Assembly: GCA_016930795.1 (NCBI GenBank)
Contig: JAFGFY010000228.1
Location: forward strand, 1 to 37,037
Reading direction: 5' to 3'
From: Deltaproteobacteria bacterium
Lineage (GTDB): Bacteria > Desulfobacterota > DSM-4660 > Desulfatiglandales > HGW-15
Length of the DNA stretch: 37,037 bases
The notes below the pieces were generated by a model that worked only from the letters and a program-made list of their open reading frames with translations, searched no databases and had not been told where the DNA came from. Each line of letters starts with the position of its first letter. The first letter of the stretch is position 1. Position numbers and translations under genes: made by a program. This document shows positions 25,409 through 32,050 of this stretch, in pieces.

Positions 25409-26773
25409 ATGGCTGAAAGATTGAAGAAGACACTTCTATACACCTACGGAGTTCCGGATTTGTTCTTCAGCATGATGATCAGCATGGAGGTGTACTTCTT
25501 TGCGATATTTCTCACCGATTATGCGCAATTCTCATTGACGGTCGTTAGCCAAATCCTGGCTGTCACAAGCGTCATCGACATTATGTGCGCCCTTGTGGGC
25601 GGCGTCATTCTGCAAAAAGTCAATTTGAGGTTTGGAGGGAAATACCGATCGTGGTTCTTGCTTGGCCCATCTCTTGTCGCGCCCCTGGTCGTTTTTCAGT
25701 TTACAAAAATCGGGAGCGATCTGACCGCGGTATTGATCATCATATTTGGTTTTATAGCAAGCCACTTGTTGTTCAATGTGGTAGTCGCTGCCAGCGGCTC
25801 GATGCTGGATCGACTAAGCCAATTGTCCGAGGAAAGAACCATATTATCTACGAGTAGAGCGCAGGGATTTTCGGCTTCAGGATTGGTTTTTTCCGTAACC
25901 GCAGTGCCTATGATCGTCTTTTTCGGCGCACATACGGATGAAATGACAGGCTATACAATCACTGTAGCCGTTTATGCGTTCATGATGGTTCTTGGCTACT
26001 GGTATATATTCAAGATGACCGAGGGAAAAGATCCCTATGACGAAAAGGTGTTGAATCCTGCTGAGCAGGAATCGGGCCCATCGGTAAAAGAAATTGCTGC
26101 CCTAGTACTTCGCAACCCTCCTCTTATGTATTTAAGTCTTGTTTTTTTATTCGTCAGCTCCGGTTTTTTGATCATCTCGGGCATGGCGGCTTATTATTTC
26201 ACTTACGTGGTAGGCAAACCGGCTTTTCTGTCCTTGTTTATCCTGACCATCAGTGTTGCGAGATTGATAGGAACCTTTGCGGCCACATGGATTGGAGTCA
26301 AGATAGGCAAACGCAATTCCTACTGGATATTTGTTTCCCTGGCTGCGGTCGGATTTGGTTCAGCATGGTTCGCTAGGAATGACCCTTGGAGTTTCACGTT
26401 GATTTTTTGCCTTTTTACGGGGTTGGCTTCGATTGCCGGTTCCATGAACACGGCCCTGTTTGCGGATACGGTAGTTTATGGAGAATGGAAGACGGGCCAA
26501 AACATCCGGGCGTTTACCATGGGTTTGATGAACTTCCCCATCAAAATAGGCGTATTAGTCCGAAGCGGCGTTATAGCTGGTGGGCTGATGGCGATTGGAT
26601 TTGTGGCTAATGCGGATCCTACGCCGCGCGTGATTGAGGGCATCAGTTCCATCATGGCGCTTTCACCTGCAGCCGCGTATGCAATAGCAGCTATAATTTT
26701 CTACTTCGGATACAGAATAGAAGATAAGGACATAGTCCAAATGCAGGAGGAAATAGAAGCAAGAAAAGCTTAA
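25409..26773 (+). CDS. GPH-family (MelB/GusB-like) sugar/glycoside:cation symporter
   Basis: The 454-residue membrane protein with 12 predicted helices has the GPH features: YGVPDLFF at the N-terminus, the loop GGKYRSWFLLGPSL after the second/third helix, and ADTVVYGEWKTGQN in the distal half, which matches the family block ADxVDYGEWKTG. These permeases import glycosides, pentosides or hexuronides with H+ or Na+. AGAGGAAC precedes the ATG. It is divergent from the TRAP operon. In a polyphenol-degrading context uptake of a plant glycoside is an attractive but unproven idea. Confidence 0.9.
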   Translation: MAERLKKTLLYTYGVPDLFFSMMISMEVYFFAIFLTDYAQFSLTVVSQILAVTSVIDIMCALVGGVILQKVNLRFGGKYRSWFLLGPSLVAPLVVFQFTKIGSDLTAVLIIIFGFIASHLLFNVVVAASGSMLDRLSQLSEERTILSTSRAQGFSASGLVFSVTAVPMIVFFGAHTDEMTGYTITVAVYAFMMVLGYWYIFKMTEGKDPYDEKVLNPAEQESGPSVKEIAALVLRNPPLMYLSLVFLFVSSGFLIISGMAAYYFTYVVGKPAFLSLFILTISVARLIGTFAATWIGVKIGKRNSYWIFVSLAAVGFGSAWFARNDPWSFTLIFCLFTGLASIAGSMNTALFADTVVYGEWKTGQNIRAFTMGLMNFPIKIGVLVRSGVIAGGLMAIGFVANADPTPRVIEGISSIMALSPAAAYAIAAIIFYFGYRIEDKDIVQMQEEIEARKA

Positions 26774-26829
26774 TTCGTATGTCCTAATATTCGAAGGGAT
26801 TTTCTCCATTATCATACCCTCTAGACAAC

Positions 26830-27573
26830 ATGATTGATTTCTCACCTATTCAATGGTCCGTTGCCCTGATATGCGCTGTGATGATAGGGTTTACCAAGAC
26901 CGGCATTCCCGGCATCGGAACCCTTGTGATCCCTCTCATGGCTGCAATCATCCCGGCCAAGGAATCGACGGGATTTGTATTACCTATGCTTGCCATGGCG
27001 GACATCATTGCCATTATCTACTGGCGGCGGCATGTCGAATGGCGGCAATTGGCACGCCTGTTACCATGGACATGGCTTGGAATCATGCTGGGATACCTTT
27101 GCATGGGACATCTCTCCAGTGACCATTTGAAGATCTTCATCGGTATACTGATTCTTGTTCTTATGGGTGTTTCATGGCTGAAGGATCGGAAGGTGCCCGA
27201 TGACAGGGTTCCCAACTATTGGCTCTTTGCTGTCTTAATGGGTGTGCTGGCCGGGTTTGTGAGTATGATGGCCAATGCCGCTGGACCGGTGATGATCATA
27301 TATCTGATGGCCATGGGTCTTCGCAAAGAGGCTTTCGTCGGAACGAGAGCATGGTTTTTCTGGATTCTCAACCTGTCCAAGCTTCCCTTCAGCCACAGGC
27401 TTGGTCTCATCACCGTCCACTCCCTTAAGACCAATATAGCCTTACTGCCATGTATTGTGATTGGCGGGATTCTTGGTGTCATGGCGGTGCATCGAATCCA
27501 ACAAAAGACATTCAACATAGTCGTCAAAATACTTGCCGCGGGCGCGGCAGTCTATCTGTGCATTCCCATATAA
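26830..27573 (+). CDS. TauE/SafE (TSUP) family permease
   Basis: The 247-residue protein has about eight hydrophobic helices and the duplicated TSUP pattern: GFTKTGIPGIGTLVIPLMA in the first half and ANAAGPVMIIYLMAMG in the second. Family members export sulfite, sulfoacetate or other sulfur-containing or organic anions. It follows the GPH symporter by 56 bases and may be in the same transcript, although no strong ribosome binding site precedes its ATG. Substrate unknown. Confidence 0.9.
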   Translation: MIDFSPIQWSVALICAVMIGFTKTGIPGIGTLVIPLMAAIIPAKESTGFVLPMLAMADIIAIIYWRRHVEWRQLARLLPWTWLGIMLGYLCMGHLSSDHLKIFIGILILVLMGVSWLKDRKVPDDRVPNYWLFAVLMGVLAGFVSMMANAAGPVMIIYLMAMGLRKEAFVGTRAWFFWILNLSKLPFSHRLGLITVHSLKTNIALLPCIVIGGILGVMAVHRIQQKTFNIVVKILAAGAAVYLCIPI

Positions 27574-27716
27574 TCCTTTTTTGCTAGATCATCTTCCCTC
27601 TTTTATATATCCAAATCCTTCGAAATATCAGGCGCTTTATTGTATATAGATCAACCTTCCATAGGCGTGATAAAATCGAAATTTGTCAGTAAATAATGTA
27701 TTGATGAAAAAAAGAC

Positions 27717-27763
27717 TTGACAGTATTGACAAATGTCGTTAGAATTGTTGACAATTGTCAACA
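27717..27763 (+). promoter_or_regulatory. BlaI-type promoter with two operators spaced two helical turns
   Basis: TTGACA (27717-27722), a 17-base spacer and TAGAAT (27740-27745) form a near-consensus promoter. A perfect 18-base palindrome TGTTGACAATTGTCAACA lies at 27746-27763. A second, imperfect copy TTGACA-AA-TGTCGT sits at 27726-27739 inside the spacer. Both keep the TTGACA-NN-TGTC layout. Their centres are 22 bases apart, so repressor dimers would sit on the same DNA face. Binding would block both the -10 and the -35 region. The product of the next gene, a BlaI-family repressor, is the obvious ligand (autoregulation). Confidence 0.75.
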
Positions 27764-27776
27764 GGGAGGTTTTGGT

Positions 27777-28163
27777 ATGGAAAAAGGCGCTTTACCCAGA
27801 CTAACACCCGCGGAATTTGAGATCATGGATGCGGTGTGGAAGGCCGGAGAACTGACTGTGACCGAGATTCTGCGTGAAGTAAATGCTGAGCATGGCCGGA
27901 ATTTGTCGCGATCGACCATCCAGGTTCAGGTGGGAAGGTTGAAGGAAAAGGGCTGGCTCATTCACCGTCAGGAGGGAAACAAGTTTATATTCCAATCGAC
28001 AATGCCTCGAAGGGAAGCCTCGACTGCCATCGCCCTTGATATCGGAGATCGCATTTTCGGGGGTTCCTGTGTTGAACTGGTTAAGGCCTTTTTCCGCGAG
28101 TCCGCGATTTCGCCGGATGAAATCAAACAGCTCAGGGAGTTAATCGATAAATACGAGGAGTGA
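27777..28163 (+). CDS. BlaI/MecI/CopY-family transcriptional repressor
   Basis: The 128-residue protein matches the penicillinase-repressor family: winged helix from PRLTPAEFEIMDAVWKAGEL through SRSTIQVQVGRLKEKGWL and a wing HRQEGNKFIF, then a C-terminal dimerisation helix region ending PDEIKQLRELIDKYEE. The ATG at 27777 follows GGGAGG by seven bases; upstream in-frame codons lie in the operator region. No BlaR1-type sensor protease or beta-lactamase is adjacent. The signal could therefore be a metal, as for CopY, or proteolysis by a distant sensor. Targets besides its own promoter may include the lipoprotein gene downstream. Confidence 0.92.
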   Translation: MEKGALPRLTPAEFEIMDAVWKAGELTVTEILREVNAEHGRNLSRSTIQVQVGRLKEKGWLIHRQEGNKFIFQSTMPRREASTAIALDIGDRIFGGSCVELVKAFFRESAISPDEIKQLRELIDKYEE

Positions 28164-28274
28164 TCAAAGTGTATTGATCTTTGACTTGAAACATTGTCTT
28201 TGAAACGTGGCGCAGATGTCCTGTTTTTAGCTTTGAAAACAGGCAAAAAACCATATTCAGGGAGGCGTAATATC

Positions 28275-28502
28275 ATGTTATTGAAAAGATTGTTTCTTGG
28301 TGCCTTATTATTAACAGCGTTCGTCATGATTACCGGGTGTGCTACAAACGGTGAGTCTAAAGATGATTATGAGACTCTATATAGGAATGCTAGTGATGAA
28401 TGTATAAGATTCGGTTATAGACGTGATTCTTATGATTATCACCGTTGTATAGAGAAGAGACTGGGATCTGAGGAAGAGGTTTCATCTCCTGAAGGAGACT
28501 AG
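28275..28502 (+). CDS. Small predicted lipoprotein
   Basis: A 75-residue product with a lipoprotein signal peptide: MLLKRLFLGALLLTAFVMIT followed by GC, acylated Cys22. The mature part is short, charged and rich in Tyr/Asp/Glu with two more cysteines (DECIRFG and YHRCIEK), which may form a disulfide. GGGAGG precedes the ATG by eight to nine bases. A longer frame from 28194 lacks a site and would bury the signal peptide. No family is recognised. It follows the BlaI-type repressor by 111 bases and may be under its control. Confidence 0.75.
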   Translation: MLLKRLFLGALLLTAFVMITGCATNGESKDDYETLYRNASDECIRFGYRRDSYDYHRCIEKRLGSEEEVSSPEGD

Positions 28503-28516
28503 CATTTAGGTAAGGC

Positions 28517-28570
28517 CTTCCGCCTACCAAATATCTTTTCCCAGCCAAAGAATGTTTTGATAGGCGGAAG
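28517..28570. terminator. Inverted repeat between convergent genes
   Basis: CTTCCGCCTA (28517-28526) and TAGGCGGAAG (28561-28570) form a perfect 10-base stem around 34 bases, between the lipoprotein stop (28502) and the end of the leftward ene-reductase (28634). The position between converging genes suggests a bidirectional terminator, but there is no clear T-run. Confidence 0.4.
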
Positions 28571-28633
28571 AATACTCAGACCGTTAGAGTGAAACTGGAA
28601 CAGGCTATTCCAACAAAAGAACGGTAGTGGTCC

Positions 28634-30733
28634 CTATATTTGATTACCAATCTTCCAGCCTGCTGCGGTTGCATCGGGTATTATCGCTGGATTATCGCAG
28701 TCACCGATCGCGTAAAGCTCCGGGACTTTCCCCTTAAGTTCTTCATACAGGCCGACATTTCGCGCAAATCCAATGGGTATGACATGATCCGCTTCCAATG
28801 TCTTTTCCTCGCCCTCTTTGGTGATAATTTTTAATCCTTGCTTATTGATCTCCACCAGCTTGACACCTGCATATAATTCAACGCCCTTCTTTTTAAACCA
28901 TTGGAACAGACGGTTCTTATATTCAGGGGTAAGCAGATCTCCTAATTCTTCAGCCGTATCGACGATGGTCACTTTTCGGCGCCTCTTGGCCAGGAATTCA
29001 CCCAACTCGCATCCCTGAATGGCGCCACCTATGATAACAACCCTTTTCCCAATGGTCTTAAAAGGGTTCCACCCGGCGGGCAGTCTTATTTTGGTAAACC
29101 AATTTGAGAATTCCGGACTGAGGTATCTGAGAACGAACTTTGTCAATCTGTATAAAGTCATTGTTTTAATAACATTAGGGCCGTCAAGCCCCGGTATATC
29201 CGGGTATTCCGGTACAGCCCCCAGCGCGACAACCACGGCATCTGGTTTCTCTGCGATTATTTCAGACGAATCAGGCATTTTCTTCAGATGCACCTTAACC
29301 CCCAGCTTTTTGAGCTGGGTCTTAAAAAATTTTACAATTTCCGGAAGGTCTTCAATCTCAGTGCCTTTTATGGCCGCGGCACATGGGACATTTCCACCCA
29401 GATATGGTTCCATTTCATATAATGTCACATCATGGCCTTTGATGGCGCAGACCCTGGCTGCCTGCATTCCGGCGGGTCCGCCGCCGATCACGATGACTTT
29501 TTTCTTTTTGTCGGCCTTGTCGATTTCGTACTTCGTAGTACCAAAGGCCGGGTTTATACGGCATTCTCTGACCTGGTTGTATAATTTCGCGCAGTTACAG
29601 CAATGGGTGCAGGGCTGTATATCTTCGGGTCGACCTTCTTTTATCTTGGTCGGGTAATCCGGATCCGCAAAAAGCCGCCTGTTAAAACCGATGATGTCGG
29701 CATCACCCCTTTTGAGGACCATTTCCGCGGAATCAGCGGTGAATCCGCCTGTAGTCATAATTGTCGGCCTGGTGACCTCTTTTTTAACTCTGGCGGCAGA
29801 CGGCACATTGATCAGATCGCCATAATGACTAAAGTCCATTTCCTCTGGTATGTCTTCCTTGGGGATACATAGTTCAGGATACCAGAGCAGGTTATGAAGA
29901 TAAGAACCCTGGTGATGTCCGCACAGATGGTTTCTGACCTGCAGAGAATCAACACCTATCGATTCGTATATCTTCGCGATCTCTATGCCTTCCTCCTTGG
30001 TTATTCCCTCATCGCCGCAACCGAATTCATAAGCATTCATAAGCACCTGGACCGGCCAGTCTTCTCCACACCGTTTCTTGATCTCTTTTATAGTGTTAAG
30101 AACGAATCTCATTCGATTTTCCCATGATTGTGGGCCGTATTCATCATCACGCTTGTTCCAGTATCGTGAAATAAATGTATGAAAGAGATGGTCGGCGCCA
30201 GCGTTTATTTCAATTCCGTCATATCCGGCCTTCTGCACCCGTACAGCGCAGCTGGCGAAATGGTCAATCCACCATTCTATCTCTTCAACGCTTAACGCCC
30301 GTGGCGGGGTATCTTCATGAACGTCATATGGGGACGTAAACACAACCGGTGAAGCGGCAACACGATCTGATATAAAACTATACTCCTTTCCCCAGGGGCC
30401 GCGGTGGTAGAATTGCGTGAATACTTTACAATCGTAACTATGAACTAGATCTGTTAATTCTTTGATTTGGGGAATATACTTGTCATCATCAACCCTGAAC
30501 CTGCGGTCGCCGTCTTCCAGCAAAGGCCATTCCATAGCAGGTGTCTCGGTAATAATAAGACCGACACCACCCTTTGCTATGGCTCCGTAGAATGCCTTGG
30601 CGATATCGCCAACGCGGTTCTCCCCGGATTCGAAAAAATAAGTCTGTGCCGCTGTTTTTACAAACCTGTTTTTCAATTGAACCTTACCGATATGATAGGG
30701 TGAAAAAAGCATTTCATATTTATTTGTTGCCAC
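28634..30733 (-). CDS. FMN/4Fe-4S/FAD ene-reductase, old yellow enzyme family, divergent member
   Basis: A 699-residue enzyme with the same three-part layout as the gene at 16711: a TIM barrel starting MLFSPYHIGKVQLKNRFV, a cysteine cluster CTHCCNCAKLYNQVREC, then Rossmann domains with IGGGPAGMQAA and IGGAIQGCELG. The active-site stretch is NAGADHLFHTFISRYWNKR, which departs from the usual HGAHGYLLxQF, so substrate and mechanism may differ from FadH. A hydrophobic insertion (about TLYRLTKFVLRYL) lies between the two nucleotide domains. GTG 30733 was chosen because GGAGG lies six bases upstream; a longer frame from 30778 has no site. It is divergent from the Lrp-like regulator at 31039, which may control it. 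Confidence 0.9.
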   Translation of the reverse strand: MATNKYEMLFSPYHIGKVQLKNRFVKTAAQTYFFESGENRVGDIAKAFYGAIAKGGVGLIITETPAMEWPLLEDGDRRFRVDDDKYIPQIKELTDLVHSYDCKVFTQFYHRGPWGKEYSFISDRVAASPVVFTSPYDVHEDTPPRALSVEEIEWWIDHFASCAVRVQKAGYDGIEINAGADHLFHTFISRYWNKRDDEYGPQSWENRMRFVLNTIKEIKKRCGEDWPVQVLMNAYEFGCGDEGITKEEGIEIAKIYESIGVDSLQVRNHLCGHHQGSYLHNLLWYPELCIPKEDIPEEMDFSHYGDLINVPSAARVKKEVTRPTIMTTGGFTADSAEMVLKRGDADIIGFNRRLFADPDYPTKIKEGRPEDIQPCTHCCNCAKLYNQVRECRINPAFGTTKYEIDKADKKKKVIVIGGGPAGMQAARVCAIKGHDVTLYEMEPYLGGNVPCAAAIKGTEIEDLPEIVKFFKTQLKKLGVKVHLKKMPDSSEIIAEKPDAVVVALGAVPEYPDIPGLDGPNVIKTMTLYRLTKFVLRYLSPEFSNWFTKIRLPAGWNPFKTIGKRVVIIGGAIQGCELGEFLAKRRRKVTIVDTAEELGDLLTPEYKNRLFQWFKKKGVELYAGVKLVEINKQGLKIITKEGEEKTLEADHVIPIGFARNVGLYEELKGKVPELYAIGDCDNPAIIPDATAAGWKIGNQI

Positions 30734-30795
30734 TGTTAACCTCCAAAATGATTTTGGGACTCCGTGATAAGAGAACAATTTTTGAGAAAGTGAGT

Positions 30796-30824
30796 AATAT
30801 AGAAAGGTTCGCCATGGGTGTCAA
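30796..30824 (-). promoter_or_regulatory. Sigma-70 promoter of the ene-reductase
   Basis: On the minus strand TTGACA (30819-30824), a 17-base spacer CCCATGGCGAACCTTTC and TATATT (30796-30801). The flanking TGTCTTGACACCC and spacer positions match the TRAP promoter at 25226-25254, implying joint regulation of the transporter and this reductase. Confidence 0.72.
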
Positions 30825-30901
30825 GACAAAATAACACTGCACAGGGAAAAAGATATGTTTTATACCCAAAACCGCAAGGTGGGTGGGCCATAAATAGACA
30901 A

Positions 30902-30945
30902 AATTATGCAATAAGTTTTGTTTTATAAGAAAAAACCGCATAATT
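30902..30945. promoter_or_regulatory. Dyad in the divergent promoter region
   Basis: AATTATGC (30902-30909) and GCATAATT (30938-30945) are exact inverse repeats separated by 28 bases and lie just upstream of the -35 at 30949. The spacing (centres 36 bases apart) would suit two dimers of a multimeric Lrp-like regulator. The binding protein is not shown. Confidence 0.45.
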
Positions 30946-30948
30946 CAC

Positions 30949-30978
30949 TTGACACAGTGCTCATATTTTGCATTTAAT
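30949..30978 (+). promoter_or_regulatory. Promoter of the Lrp-like regulator and transhydroxylase genes
   Basis: TTGACA (30949-30954) followed after 18 bases by TTTAAT (30973-30978), 61 bases before the ATG at 31039. No other promoter is evident between the regulator and the transhydroxylase gene 34 bases after it, so they are probably one transcript. Confidence 0.55.
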
Positions 30979-31038
30979 ACACCAAGACCTGATCTGGACC
31001 GCTCCGGCCATGGATGAAACCGGAGTTTCCTCTATCAA

Positions 31039-32016
31039 ATGATGAGAAACGAGGACCAGGGTGTGTTGATAAACAACAAGACTGATCTTAAATTGATCGC
31101 GGAACTACAAAAAGACGGAAGCGTCAGTTATTCGGACCTGGGCGCCCGGCTGGGCATTACCCCGAGGACCGTGGCAAAAAGGGTGGAAGGCCTTATTGAG
31201 TCCAAATTGATCACCATCAGGGCCCAGCCAAACCCTTACAAGCTGAACCTGTCCGCGAGTGCCGTCGTCGCTATCAAAGCGGACCCGACCAAAATCGATC
31301 ATATATGCGATCTCCTGAGTGGACATTTTCATGTCAACCTCGTTCAGACGATTTTTGGTCGCCTGGACATCCTGGTTATAGTATATTTTTCCAGGTGGGC
31401 CCAGCTGCATCATTTCATCCGAAATGAACTTTACACGATTGACGGCATCACACATGCCGAATTTTATTTTGTTGAAGAGGTCTACAAACGCTATGACAGG
31501 TTCTTTGAAAAAGAGCCTTTTCCCAACGGCCGGGTAAAATTAAAGGAGACCGATTGGACCCTGATCGAGGAACTGGCAAAAGACGGCTGCACAAAACCGG
31601 TGGTACTGGCCGAGAAACTGGGGATTCATGTCACGACCGTTTACAGACGGATATCCGCCCTGGTCAAAGAGGGCTTTATCAAAATCAGCGGGGTCCCAAA
31701 CCCTTCCAGGCTGGGTTATTCGGCAAACGCCTTTATCATACTGGATGTGGACCCGAAGGAAGTAAAAAACACATGCAGCAATCTTTATTCGTATCCGGAG
31801 GTCTATTTCATCTTGACCCTAAGCAACCGGTCGGGCATGATTGTTTGTGTTCATACGAAGGATACCGAAATGCTGTATGAATTTTTGAAGAAAAAAATCT
31901 CCTCTATCAACGGACTTATCAATACCGAGACTTTTATCAGGGCCGTGGTACAGAAGACCTATTATGGGTGGTTGATGGAAACAAATGCGAACGAGAATGC
32001 AGTGATACAATTTTAG
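31039..32016 (+). CDS. Tandem-duplicated Lrp/AsnC-type regulator
   Basis: The 325-residue protein consists of two complete Lrp-like units in one chain. Each has an N-terminal winged helix-turn-helix (DLKLIAELQKDGSVSYSDLG... at about 15-65, and DWTLIEELAKDGCTKPVVLA... at about 170-220) and a ligand-binding RAM-like domain (about 70-150 and 225-310). The halves align: GITPRTVAKRVEGLI with GIHVTTVYRRISALV, and PNPYKLNLSASAVVAI with PNPSRLGYSANAFIIL. Normal Lrp proteins have one unit (about 150 residues). Siroheme decarboxylases are also double Lrp folds, but no haem genes are near. It probably regulates the adjacent transhydroxylase and the divergent reductase. An alternative GTG start at 31063 with GAGG upstream is possible. 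Confidence 0.85.
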   Translation: MMRNEDQGVLINNKTDLKLIAELQKDGSVSYSDLGARLGITPRTVAKRVEGLIESKLITIRAQPNPYKLNLSASAVVAIKADPTKIDHICDLLSGHFHVNLVQTIFGRLDILVIVYFSRWAQLHHFIRNELYTIDGITHAEFYFVEEVYKRYDRFFEKEPFPNGRVKLKETDWTLIEELAKDGCTKPVVLAEKLGIHVTTVYRRISALVKEGFIKISGVPNPSRLGYSANAFIILDVDPKEVKNTCSNLYSYPEVYFILTLSNRSGMIVCVHTKDTEMLYEFLKKKISSINGLINTETFIRAVVQKTYYGWLMETNANENAVIQF

Positions 32017-32050
32017 GTTACCACTAAAAGAGGTGAGAAAGGACATTGTT

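Noticed and set aside
27717-27776. TTG at 27717 as a start giving a longer BlaI-type protein
   Set aside because: It would translate the -35 box and both operators. ATG 27777 has a strong GGGAGG site and gives a normal family N-terminus.
31039-32016. Siroheme decarboxylase (NirDL/AhbAB) identity for the tandem Lrp protein
   Set aside because: No haem d1 or alternative haem genes are nearby and the HTH regions look intact, so a regulator is preferred, though a tree would be needed to exclude it.
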